A DNA stretch of 5,966 nucleotides from contig NYVZ01000007.1 of assembly GCA_002684895.1 (NCBI GenBank), positions 69,243 to 75,208 of the forward strand. The letters are read 5' to 3'. Every line of letters starts with the position of its first letter. The stretch's first letter is position 1. Source of the DNA: Pelagibacteraceae bacterium. GTDB lineage: Bacteria; Pseudomonadota; Alphaproteobacteria; Pelagibacterales; Pelagibacteraceae. The notes under the pieces are model-generated. The model was not told the origin of the DNA. It saw nothing but the letters and a program-made list of their open reading frames with translations, and searched no databases. A program made the position numbers and the translations under genes. Positions 1 through 5,923 of the stretch are shown one piece after another.

Positions 1-621
1 GTTCCTCCTCAAGGTGGTAGAAAACATCCGCAACAAGAGTTTCTACAAGTTGATACAACAAACATACTTTTTATAGTCGGTGGTGCTTTTGCAGGTATTG
101 ACAAAATAATTTCTGATAGAGGTAAAGGATCTTCAATTGGTTTTGGCGCAAAAATTAAAAGTAAAATTGAAATTGGATCTAATGAATTGATGAAAGACGT
201 TCAGCCCGAAGATTTATTAAAATTTGGATTAATCCCTGAATTTATTGGAAGGTTACCTATAATTTCTACCTTAGAGGATTTAGATGAAGAAAATTTGATA
301 AAAATTTTATCTGAACCTAAAAACTCATTAACAAAACAATATTACAAATTATTTGAAATTGAAGGAGTAAAATTAACTTTTGCAAAAGATGCTTTAAAAG
401 CTGTAGCCCAAAAAGCGATATTAAGAAAAACTGGAGCAAGGGGATTGAGATCAATAATAGAAGAAGTTTTATTAGAAACTATGTTTGACCTTCCATCAAT
501 TGAGGGTGTTGAGGAAGTAATATTAAATAAAGAGGTGATTAACGGTAAAATCAAACCTCTCCTTATTTATTCCAAAGGTTCAGCCATATCTTCCGAAAAA
601 GAAAAAAAAATAGCTAATTAG
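1..621 (+). CDS. clpX: ClpX, ATP-dependent Clp protease ATP-binding subunit (C-terminal half, 5' end outside window)
   Basis: ClpX is a AAA+ unfoldase that forms a hexamer, recognises tagged substrates and threads them into the ClpP peptidase in the cytoplasm. The frame is open from base 1, giving 206 residues before TAG, about half of a typical ClpX of roughly 420. The zinc-binding N-terminus, Walker A and Walker B lie upstream of the window. Visible ClpX landmarks are the RKH loop (codons 7-9, within VPPQGGRKHPQQ), the sensor-1 strand NILFIVGGAFAGID, the LIPEFIGRLP segment carrying the arginine finger, the EPKNSLTKQY linker to the small domain, and the sensor-2 motif KTGARGLRSI (Arg codon at 439). 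The end is conserved up to KPLLIY and is followed by a short Lys-rich tail. TTG/ATG codons near 187 are internal, since the homology continues upstream of them. lon follows 32 bases later on the same strand, the usual alphaproteobacterial order. Identification is by recognised motifs and is very secure. Confidence 0.97.
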   Translation, partial: VPPQGGRKHPQQEFLQVDTTNILFIVGGAFAGIDKIISDRGKGSSIGFGAKIKSKIEIGSNELMKDVQPEDLLKFGLIPEFIGRLPIISTLEDLDEENLIKILSEPKNSLTKQYYKLFEIEGVKLTFAKDALKAVAQKAILRKTGARGLRSIIEEVLLETMFDLPSIEGVEEVILNKEVINGKIKPLLIYSKGSAISSEKEKKIAN

Positions 622-634
622 TTGGTGATATATC

Positions 635-640
635 TATAAT
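635..640 (+). promoter_or_regulatory. Possible -10 element (TATAAT) upstream of lon
   Basis: A perfect TATAAT sits in the 32-base clpX-lon gap. Transcription would start near 647, giving a leader of about 7 bases for the ATG at 654 or about 34 for the ATG at 681. No convincing TTGACA-like -35 is found 16-18 bases upstream. In DNA this AT-rich the hexamer can arise by chance, so lon may instead be read through from clpX. Confidence 0.3.
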
Positions 641-653
641 TGTACCTTGTTTT

Positions 654-3062
654 ATGGGTTTTAATGACTATGTTTTCAGTATGACCCCTGATTATAAGTC
701 GATACCTATTCTGCCACTAAGAGATATTGTCGTATTTCCAAATGTAACGACACCACTTTTTGTTGGAAGAGAAAAATCAATAAATGCATTAGAATCTGTG
801 ATGAACGTGTCAAAAAAAATATTATTATTAGCTCAAAAAAATCCAGATGTAGATGATCCTAAAGACCAAGATTTATATTCCTTCGGAACATTAGTTGAAA
901 TCTTGCAACTTCTAAAGTTACCAGATGGCACTGTTAAGATTTTAGTTGAAGGTAAATCAATTTGTAAAATAATCGAATATAACAAAAATGAAAATTTTTT
1001 AGATGCCCATATAGAAGATTGTAAACCAATCATTGAGAAGAATGATAATCTTTTGTCTCAAGCATTAATAAATAAGTTTAACAAGCTATCTAAGACCTCT
1101 AAAAAATTTAATGATGAAAATAGTGTAAACTTTAAAAATATTACAGACCCTAATATTATTGCAAACAAAACTGTTTCGACACTTGGAATAGAATTGCAAG
1201 AAAAACAAAAGATTCTTGAAACACTTAATACTCAAAAAAAGTTGGAGATTATAATAAGCCACTTAGATAATGAGCTTGAGCTTATGTCGGTTGAAAAGAA
1301 GATAAGAGGTAGGGTAAAAAATCAAATGGAAAAAACGCAAAGAGAATACTATTTGAATGAGCAACTCAAAGCTATACAAAAAGAACTTGGCGAAATTGAA
1401 GAGGGCAAAGACGAATTAAAACAAATTGAAGATGCTATTAAGAAAGCAAAAATGCCTAAAGAGGCTGAAGAAAAATGTTATTCAGAGTTAAAAAAACTTA
1501 GAACAATGAGCCCCATGTCTGCCGAGTCAACTGTCGTCAGAAATTATCTTGATTGGATGACGTCAATTCCTTGGCATGAAGCGTCTGCTGTAAGTACGGA
1601 TCTTGATAAGGCTGAAAAAATGCTTAACCAAGACCATTATGGACTTGAGAAAGTTAAAGATAGAATATTAGAGTTTTTGGCTGTGCAATCTAGACTAAAA
1701 AAAATCAAAGGTCCTATTCTATGCTTGGTTGGCCCTCCTGGAGTTGGAAAAACGTCCTTGGGTAAGTCCATAGCAAAAGCTACAGGTAGAGAATTTGTCA
1801 GAATGTCCCTTGGAGGCGTGAGAGATGAAGCTGAGATAAGAGGTCATAGAAGAACTTATATTGGCAGTTTGCCTGGAAAAATAATTCAGATGATGAAAAA
1901 AGCCGGCAAAACAAATCCATTATTTTTATTAGATGAAATTGATAAAGTTGGAATGGATTATAGAGGAGACCCATCATCAGCATTGCTAGAAGCATTGGAC
2001 CCTGAACAAAACAAAGACTTTAATGATCATTACTTAGAAGCAGATTATGATTTATCAAACGTAATGTTTGTTACGACCGCAAATACTTTAAATATACCTG
2101 GACCACTTCTTGATAGAATGGAGGTTATAAGATTATCGGGGTATACTGAAGATGAAAAACTTCAAATAGCTAAAAAATATTTATTGCCCAAGCAAACCAA
2201 AGATAATGGATTAAAAAATAATGAGTTTGTTGTAGATGATCAGGTTATTTTAGAAATTATTAGAAGATATACAAGAGAGGCCGGAGTTAGAAACCTCGAA
2301 AGAGAAATTTCCAAATTAGCTAGAAAAAGTTTAAAAAATATCGTTACCAAAAAAATCGATAAAGCAGATGTAAATCTGAAAGAACTTGATGATTATTTAG
2401 GTGTCAAAAAATTTAAACATGGAGAAATCGAGGAAGAAGACAGAGTCGGTGTTGTAACAGGCCTTGCATGGACAGAAGTGGGCGGTGAGTTATTATCTAT
2501 AGAGTCTGTAATGATGCCAGGTAAAGGTAAATTAGAATACACAGGTAAACTAGGCGATGTCATGAAAGAGTCTATTAAGGCCGCAAAGTCTTTTATAAGA
2601 TCAAAGTCATCTGAATACGGAATTATCCCACCAGTATTTGATAAAAATGATATTCATGTTCATGTGCCAGAAGGAGCTACTCCTAAAGATGGTCCATCAG
2701 CAGGTATTGGCATGGTTACTTCTATTGTTTCAGCAATGACCTCTATTCCAGTTTTCAAAGATGTCGCTATGACTGGTGAAGTGACGCTTAGAGGCAGGGT
2801 CTTGCCAATTGGTGGTCTTAAGGAAAAACTTCTTGCTGCTTTAAGAGGCGGCATCAAAACTGCAATTATTCCGTCAGAAAATGAAAAAGATCTAAAAGAC
2901 ATTCCCCAAAAAGTTAAAGATGGAATGAAAATCATACCGGTTGATAATGTAGATGACGTACTTAAAATTGCGTTGAAACAAGAATTAAAACCAGTTGAAT
3001 GGATAGATATAAATCAAAAAAACACTGATGAGGAAAGCAAAAATATAACAAGCCCTCATTAA
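654..3062 (+). CDS. lon: Lon, ATP-dependent serine protease (LonA type)
   Basis: Lon is a cytoplasmic homohexameric AAA+ protease that degrades misfolded and short-lived regulatory proteins; ATPase and peptidase are in one chain. The 802 residues compare with 784 in E. coli. The N-terminal substrate-binding domain starts at about residue 16 (IPILPLRDIVVFP, then LFVGREKSI). A charged coiled-coil stretch lies at about 220-265 (REYYLNEQLKAIQKELGE). The AAA+ module has Walker A GPPGVGKT (360-367), Walker B LFLLDE (423-428) and the AREAGVRNLERE-like sensor-2 region (TREAGVRNLERE). The C-terminal protease domain carries the catalytic Ser682 in DGPSAG and Lys725 in GGLKEKL; their 43-residue spacing equals that of Ser679/Lys722 in E. 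coli Lon. All key residues are present, so the protein should be active. The start is uncertain: the ATG at 681 (793 residues) would place the IPILPLRD motif 8 residues from the start, also normal for Lon. Neither ATG has a Shine-Dalgarno sequence. Confidence 0.98.
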   Translation: MGFNDYVFSMTPDYKSIPILPLRDIVVFPNVTTPLFVGREKSINALESVMNVSKKILLLAQKNPDVDDPKDQDLYSFGTLVEILQLLKLPDGTVKILVEGKSICKIIEYNKNENFLDAHIEDCKPIIEKNDNLLSQALINKFNKLSKTSKKFNDENSVNFKNITDPNIIANKTVSTLGIELQEKQKILETLNTQKKLEIIISHLDNELELMSVEKKIRGRVKNQMEKTQREYYLNEQLKAIQKELGEIEEGKDELKQIEDAIKKAKMPKEAEEKCYSELKKLRTMSPMSAESTVVRNYLDWMTSIPWHEASAVSTDLDKAEKMLNQDHYGLEKVKDRILEFLAVQSRLKKIKGPILCLVGPPGVGKTSLGKSIAKATGREFVRMSLGGVRDEAEIRGHRRTYIGSLPGKIIQMMKKAGKTNPLFLLDEIDKVGMDYRGDPSSALLEALDPEQNKDFNDHYLEADYDLSNVMFVTTANTLNIPGPLLDRMEVIRLSGYTEDEKLQIAKKYLLPKQTKDNGLKNNEFVVDDQVILEIIRRYTREAGVRNLEREISKLARKSLKNIVTKKIDKADVNLKELDDYLGVKKFKHGEIEEEDRVGVVTGLAWTEVGGELLSIESVMMPGKGKLEYTGKLGDVMKESIKAAKSFIRSKSSEYGIIPPVFDKNDIHVHVPEGATPKDGPSAGIGMVTSIVSAMTSIPVFKDVAMTGEVTLRGRVLPIGGLKEKLLAALRGGIKTAIIPSENEKDLKDIPQKVKDGMKIIPVDNVDDVLKIALKQELKPVEWIDINQKNTDEESKNITSPH

Positions 3063-3078
3063 GTTATATACTTTTTTG

Positions 3079-3084
3079 TATACT
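3079..3084 (+). promoter_or_regulatory. Possible -10 element (TATACT) upstream of the glycosyltransferase-like gene
   Basis: TATACT in the 36-base gap after lon would place a transcription start near 3091 and leave an 8-base leader before the ATG at 3099. No good -35 is visible at the expected distance. It may be a chance match in AT-rich sequence, but it is better placed than the TATAAT at 3095-3100, which overlaps the start codon. Confidence 0.25.
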
Positions 3085-3098
3085 AAAAAATATATATA

Positions 3099-3821
3099 AT
3101 GAGAATAATTTTTAGAACCTCATCACATAAGCATCAAAAAATAAAACTCAAAATATCCCCTTTAGACTGTTTAAAAAATCTTAAAAAAGTATTTAAAAAT
3201 ACTGACATAACCGTTGTTGGCGACAACATAATAAAGTCACAAGTAGAGAAATATAAGAAAGTTGTTGGAAAAAAAAATTTTATTGAGATAAATTTAAAAA
3301 ATAATTCAAAATCTCTACAATATTGTATTGATTTAGTTTTAGGCTTTCAAAAGTCAAAAAATTTTAAAAAAATTTCAAATGAAAACGAACTAGTGTATTT
3401 CGTTGAAAACGATTACCTGCATACAATCAATTCAAAAAAAAACCTTATCGATGCTTTTAATTTAAATATTCATTATGTAAGCTTATATGATCACCCTGAT
3501 TATTATGATAATTGTAAAAAATTCACAGATTTTAGGCAAGCTTTAGACAATCCTGAAAAAAAGGTATTGGTTGGAAAATATAGTCATTGGGTTACAGCGT
3601 CATCTACTACGTGTACGTTTGCTGTGAAGAAAAAAATTCTTTTAGAAGATTATAGCTATTTTAAAAAAATGTGTAAAAGAGATATTCCCAGAGATCAAAA
3701 AATTTTTACGCAATTAACAAATAAAGGTAGATTATTAATTTCTCCAATTCCATCACTTTCGACACATATTGAAACAAGTTATCTTGCACCTCTAATCAAT
3801 TGGAAGCAAAATAAATTTTAA
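3099..3821 (+). CDS. Glycosyltransferase-like protein (GT-A type, tentative)
   Basis: A 240-residue protein without signal peptide or membrane span, so probably cytoplasmic. The tentative family call rests on a pattern typical of small GT-A glycosyltransferases: a hydrophobic strand ending in an acidic cluster, LVYFVENDYLH (98-108), where the usual metal-binding D-x-D would appear as E-N-D; then SLYDHPDYY (128-136), HWVTASSTTCTFAVKKKIL (163-181) resembling the acceptor-side segment, and STHIETSYLAPLINW (221-235) near the C-terminus. If correct, it transfers a sugar to a surface glycan or another acceptor, but donor and acceptor cannot be read. The start is the first in-frame ATG after lon; no Shine-Dalgarno is visible. 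The gene is markedly more AT- and Lys-rich than lon upstream, and is followed 10 bases later by a secreted lectin-like gene, possibly in one transcript. An uncharacterised conserved protein with a similar fold remains possible. Confidence 0.5.
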   Translation: MRIIFRTSSHKHQKIKLKISPLDCLKNLKKVFKNTDITVVGDNIIKSQVEKYKKVVGKKNFIEINLKNNSKSLQYCIDLVLGFQKSKNFKKISNENELVYFVENDYLHTINSKKNLIDAFNLNIHYVSLYDHPDYYDNCKKFTDFRQALDNPEKKVLVGKYSHWVTASSTTCTFAVKKKILLEDYSYFKKMCKRDIPRDQKIFTQLTNKGRLLISPIPSLSTHIETSYLAPLINWKQNKF

Positions 3822-3831
3822 TTAAAAATAA

Positions 3832-4359
3832 ATGAAAAAAATTTTTACTTTTGTGATTATGGGTTTATTGTTCATAACTTCATCTCAGGCAAATGATAAT
3901 GTTGAAATTTATCTACTTAACCAATTAGATGACCCAAGAGGTTTTTGCATTGATATAAGAGGGCATAAATTAAAAGCAAAAATTGATAGAGGACTCCAGG
4001 CACATACTTGTTATTCTTACCAAGGAAAAATTTCTCCTGATCAAGGTTTTAATTCTCTTCTATTAACCAGGAACCAATTTATCTTACCATTCTTTAAAGT
4101 TTGTATGGAAGCCTCATCGCTTAAAGTATCAGCAAATTTAAAACTAGCAAAATGTGATCGTAACAAGCTTCAAAAATTTGAATGGTTTAACAAAAAAAAG
4201 ATCCGCTTAGTTAGTAATAGAAAATTATGTCTAACCGTTGATCAGGGGCAATCTAGGAAAGGTGGAGGCGGAACACCTGTTCATTTAATGAGAAATTTAT
4301 CTTTGGAACTTTGTGATAAATCACTTGATCCCTATCAAGCCTGGGGTTTAAGAAAATAA
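3832..4359 (+). CDS. Secreted ricin B-type beta-trefoil (lectin-like) protein
   Basis: A 175-residue exported protein. Residues 1-20 form a classical signal peptide (KK, hydrophobic core, SSQA with cleavage before Asn21). The mature part reads as three beta-trefoil repeats, each with a pair of cysteines spaced like the intra-repeat disulfides of ricin B lectins: Cys39/Cys60 (GFCIDIRG to HTCYSYQG), Cys91/Cys108 (KVCMEAS to LAKCD) and Cys133/Cys161 (KLCLTVDQG to LELCD). Repeats two and three end in Q-x-W-like motifs, LQKFEW (113-118) and YQAWGL (168-173), the family's core signature; repeat one has diverged (DQGF). Repeat three carries a Gly-rich insertion, RKGGGG (142-147). Family knowledge suggests carbohydrate binding, but sugar-contacting residues cannot be assigned. 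It presumably acts in the periplasm or at the surface, where disulfides can form. The glycosyltransferase-like gene lies 10 bases upstream. The ATG gives a perfect signal peptide, so the start is secure even without a Shine-Dalgarno. Confidence 0.75.
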   Translation: MKKIFTFVIMGLLFITSSQANDNVEIYLLNQLDDPRGFCIDIRGHKLKAKIDRGLQAHTCYSYQGKISPDQGFNSLLLTRNQFILPFFKVCMEASSLKVSANLKLAKCDRNKLQKFEWFNKKKIRLVSNRKLCLTVDQGQSRKGGGGTPVHLMRNLSLELCDKSLDPYQAWGLRK

Positions 4360-4374
4360 ATAAAAAAATTTATT
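4355..4374. terminator. Weak AT-only hairpin between convergent genes (possible bidirectional terminator)
   Basis: AATAAAT (4355-4361) and ATTTATT (4368-4374) are perfect inverted repeats around a loop of six A. The structure spans the 13-base gap and both stop codons of the two convergent genes, the expected place for a shared terminator. The stem has no G-C pair and would be weak, and such repeats are frequent in AT-rich DNA. Confidence 0.25.
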
Positions 4375-4936
4375 AACTTTCCAATTCACTGATAGTTTTG
4401 CAAAGTTTCCTGGCCTTTAATACAGATGGAACAAGTTTATCTAACTTCCAGTTGTTTGTTGTAATATCAAAATATTTAGCAGCTTTAAAATCGATACCAT
4501 CCACAATTTTTATTTCAAACTTTTTTGCCTCCACATAAAAATTGCTTAAATAATCAATGTATCTTTTAAGCGGATATGTACCCAAAGAAAAAGAAACCCT
4601 ATATCCCATTTCAAAAAAAGGATAAACTGCTTGAACTTTAGCTGTTAAATTCTTATCGTTAATTTTAATTGGAATATTTTTGCCAATTAATTGATTAATA
4701 TCACTAGGTTTTTTATAAGTCACAAAAGTGAAACTATTATAAACTTTTTGACAATTTTCATGCGACCCTATAAAAAAATTTAACATATCACCGTGTATCA
4801 CTTCTCCATTAACTCTTGCGTAAGATAAAGATTTATATTTATCAATAGACCATTCTTCATCAGCTTTAGCTTGAAAGGTAATTACTATTAAGAAAAAGAA
4901 TGTAATCCAACGCACGACTCTGTTTTGATCATGCAC
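4373..4936 (-). CDS. Secreted protein of unknown function
   Basis: I do not recognise the family. The 187-residue reading frame starts with a signal peptide: Arg residues, then a hydrophobic core ITFFFLIVITF (11-21) and an AKA cleavage site before Asp26, so the mature protein of about 160 residues is probably periplasmic. It is mixed in composition, aromatic-rich and likely beta-rich (for example YARVNGEVIHG at 39-49 and YRVSFSLGTYPLKRYIDYL at 112-130), with only two cysteines, Cys62 and Cys179, that could form one disulfide. No membrane span follows the signal peptide. The start is uncertain: the frame opens at a GTG (4936) and a second GTG at 4915 (residue 8) would also give a proper signal peptide; there is no ATG before Met51. 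It is the only reverse-strand gene in the window, convergent with the lectin-like gene and divergent from the small membrane protein gene, hence its own transcription unit. Confidence 0.75.
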   Translation of the reverse strand: MHDQNRVVRWITFFFLIVITFQAKADEEWSIDKYKSLSYARVNGEVIHGDMLNFFIGSHENCQKVYNSFTFVTYKKPSDINQLIGKNIPIKINDKNLTAKVQAVYPFFEMGYRVSFSLGTYPLKRYIDYLSNFYVEAKKFEIKIVDGIDFKAAKYFDITTNNWKLDKLVPSVLKARKLCKTISELES

Positions 4937-4973
4937 ATTTGTTTAAAATCTGCTCCAATATTGTTTTATTTGT

Positions 4974-4978
4974 GAGAG
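4974..4978 (+). promoter_or_regulatory. Ribosome binding site (GAGAG) deciding the start of the small membrane protein
   Basis: GAGAG lies 5 bases before the ATG at 4984. It is one of the few Shine-Dalgarno-like sequences in the window and favours the ATG at 4984 over the TTG at 4939, which would start only a few bases from the divergent gene's start and has no such site. Confidence 0.5.
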
Positions 4979-4983
4979 ATAGA

Positions 4984-5133
4984 ATGTATAAAGTAATTAA
5001 ACAGGTTAAAGAGAAAATAGCTAATTTTAAAATGGCAAGAAATATAGATAAAATCAAAGAGGTATATATTAAGAAATTTTTACCCTTAGTTGTTGTGGTT
5101 ATATTAATAATATTATTATGGAGATCATTTTAA
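4984..5133 (+). CDS. Small Lys-rich single-span membrane protein
   Basis: A 49-residue protein, not recognised. Residues 1-31 are strongly basic (nine Lys, one Arg, few acids) with a repeating pattern suited to an amphipathic helix. Residues 32-46, FLPLVVVVILIILLW, form one hydrophobic span ending in RSF. The positive-inside rule predicts the N-terminus in the cytoplasm and the C-terminus at the outer face, like a signal anchor. The start was chosen for its GAGAG site; an in-frame TTG at 4939 would add 15 residues. The next gene begins 6 bases after the TAA in the same frame (stop, Phe, Gln, Met), so a single base change would fuse the span to the ModA-like protein. It may be an independent small membrane protein translated with its neighbour, or the detached anchor of that neighbour. 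It could also be spurious, though the hydrophobic segment and ribosome site argue for a real gene. Confidence 0.55.
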   Translation: MYKVIKQVKEKIANFKMARNIDKIKEVYIKKFLPLVVVVILIILLWRSF

Positions 5134-5139
5134 TTCCAA

Positions 5140-5466
5140 ATGAAAAAAATTGATATTACATCAAATATTAAACCAAAAAAAAATAATGATTTAAATATTC
5201 TTACTTCCGGAGCATTTGCGGCTCCATTACTTGAAATTTTAAAAAGTTATAAGAATAACAAAAGTATCAAAGTTTATTTTGGCTCTTCATTTGGAGATGC
5301 AAAAAATTCTGTACCCACACGTTTAAAGCAAGAACAAGTTTTCGATATTATTTGTTTATCTGCTGATGCTTATAATCAGTTTAATAAAAAAAGATTAATT
5401 AAAAATTATACCAAGGTTGACATTGTTGATTCTGAAATTGCTTTTGCAGTGAAAAAAAAAAAATAA
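5140..5466 (+). CDS. N-terminal fragment of the ModA-like protein
   Basis: As read, this 108-residue piece ends in a run of four Lys coded by the A tract. It holds the first-lobe signatures: the first strand and ligand loop NILTSGAFAAPL (19-30), where Ser23 occupies the position of a ligand-contacting Ser in ModA; the second loop VYFGSSFGD (45-53), with Ser49/Ser50; the RLKQEQVFDIICLS segment (61-74), equivalent to the ModA stretch that ends in DLFISAD; and the crossover strand SEIAFAV (98-104). Alone it would form only one incomplete lobe and is unlikely to bind ligand. Confidence 0.6.
   Translation: MKKIDITSNIKPKKNNDLNILTSGAFAAPLLEILKSYKNNKSIKVYFGSSFGDAKNSVPTRLKQEQVFDIICLSADAYNQFNKKRLIKNYTKVDIVDSEIAFAVKKKK
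5452..5463 (+). repeat. Homopolymer run of 12 A, site of the frameshift
   Basis: This is the longest single-base run in the window. It is the only place where the frame of the N-terminal half (closed by TAA at 5464) and that of the C-terminal half (closed upstream by TGA at 5450) are both open. Runs of this length are prone to replication slippage, RNA polymerase slippage and miscounting by sequencers. Confidence 0.95.
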
Positions 5467-5503
5467 AGTTGAATATAATTATAATCCATTTCTATTTGTA
5501 CAA

Positions 5504-5872
5504 TTGGTAAAACAAAGTAAAAAAATTGCTATTGCAGCAAGTGCAAGTGGAATTTATTTACAACAAAAAATTTTTCCAAAATTAAAGGTAAAAAATTATC
5601 ATGTAGTAAAAGGAAAAAGAATTGGCTCAGTCATTGCTGAAGATAAAACTTTTGATTTGGGTTTTCAGCAATACAGTGAATTATTGCCTTATGAGAATAA
5701 AGTAAATCTTGTTGGTACACTACCAGCTCAAATGAAAAAAAGATTTATATTTTCTCTTACTTATCAAAGGCAAAATGAAAAAATCAAGAAAATAGATAAA
5801 TTTTTAAGTTTTTTAAAAACAAACAAAGTTTCCAGTATTATAAAGAAAAAAGGTTTAACACCCCTAATCTAA
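5504..5872 (+). CDS. C-terminal fragment of the ModA-like protein
   Basis: This frame is open from 5453, and the first possible start within it is the TTG at 5504, which has no ribosome site; independent translation is doubtful. It encodes the second lobe of the binding protein: KKIAIAASASGIYLQQKIFPKL, matching the family segment for the hinge-side ligand loop; KRIGSVIAEDKTFDLGFQQYSELLP, matching the strand-loop that closes the binding cleft; and the C-terminal helices FLSFLKTNKVSSIIKKKGLTPL, which end as family members do just before the stop. Residues before 5504 (KVEYNYNPFLFVQ) correspond to the connecting stretch present in relatives, so the homology begins at the A run rather than at 5504. 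Confidence 0.6.
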   Translation: MVKQSKKIAIAASASGIYLQQKIFPKLKVKNYHVVKGKRIGSVIAEDKTFDLGFQQYSELLPYENKVNLVGTLPAQMKKRFIFSLTYQRQNEKIKKIDKFLSFLKTNKVSSIIKKKGLTPLI

Positions 5873-5893
5873 AATTTCATAAAAATATTTCAC

Positions 5894-5923
5894 TTTCCAC
5901 TTTCTGTTTTTGTTGGTAATACT
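5894..5923 (+). promoter_or_regulatory. Possible promoter of the tRNA gene
   Basis: TTTCCA (5894-5899, four of six matches to TTGACA) and AATACT (5918-5923, four of six to TATAAT) are separated by 18 bases and lie 17 bases before the tRNA. A promoter is expected in this 67-base gap because the tRNA follows a damaged gene. The match is weak and the exact boxes are uncertain. Confidence 0.3.

Larger units (their letters stand above)
5140..5872 (+). pseudogene. ModA-like periplasmic-type substrate-binding protein, split by a one-base frameshift
   Basis: The two frames together make one protein of the molybdate-binding ModA-like family (SBP_bac_11 type), which binds small oxyanions or related ligands between two lobes, usually for an ABC importer. 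The first part stops at a TAA in frame 1 (ends 5466); the second part is in frame 2, open from 5453 to 5872. The two open frames overlap only inside the 12-A run at 5452-5463, so one base too many there explains everything: with 11 A the chain reads AVKKKNKVEY and continues as 243 residues, close to family length. No Shine-Dalgarno and no signal peptide are seen at the ATG (5140), unusual for a periplasmic protein, although some alphaproteobacterial relatives also seem to lack one. No transporter permease or ATPase gene is nearby. Both halves keep their family motifs, so the break is recent, a sequencing error in the homopolymer, or corrected by polymerase slippage. The ligand is not predictable. 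Confidence 0.8.

Noticed and set aside
187..621. Separate 144-residue gene starting at TTG 187
   Set aside because: The frame is open from base 1 and ClpX homology is continuous across this codon, so it is internal to clpX.
2660..2935. Reverse-strand open frame of 91 codons inside lon
   Set aside because: It lies opposite the highly conserved Lon protease domain and shows no motif or ribosome site; the same holds for the other frames antisense to clpX and lon.
3067..3082. Hairpin TATAC / GTATA around six T just after lon, as a terminator
   Set aside because: The stem is only five AT-rich pairs and is followed by A rather than a T run, so it does not resemble an intrinsic terminator.
3095..3100. 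Perfect TATAAT before the glycosyltransferase-like gene
   Set aside because: It overlaps the ATG at 3099, so transcription from it would start inside the gene.
4939..5133. TTG start giving a 64-residue version of the small membrane protein
   Set aside because: It has no ribosome site and lies two bases from the divergent gene's start; the ATG at 4984 has GAGAG at proper distance.
3099..5872. Defence system, toxin-antitoxin pair or prophage in the accessory block
   Set aside because: No nuclease, recombinase, phage structural, CRISPR or toxin motif was found; the proteins read as glycan-related, secreted unknown, membrane and binding-protein types.
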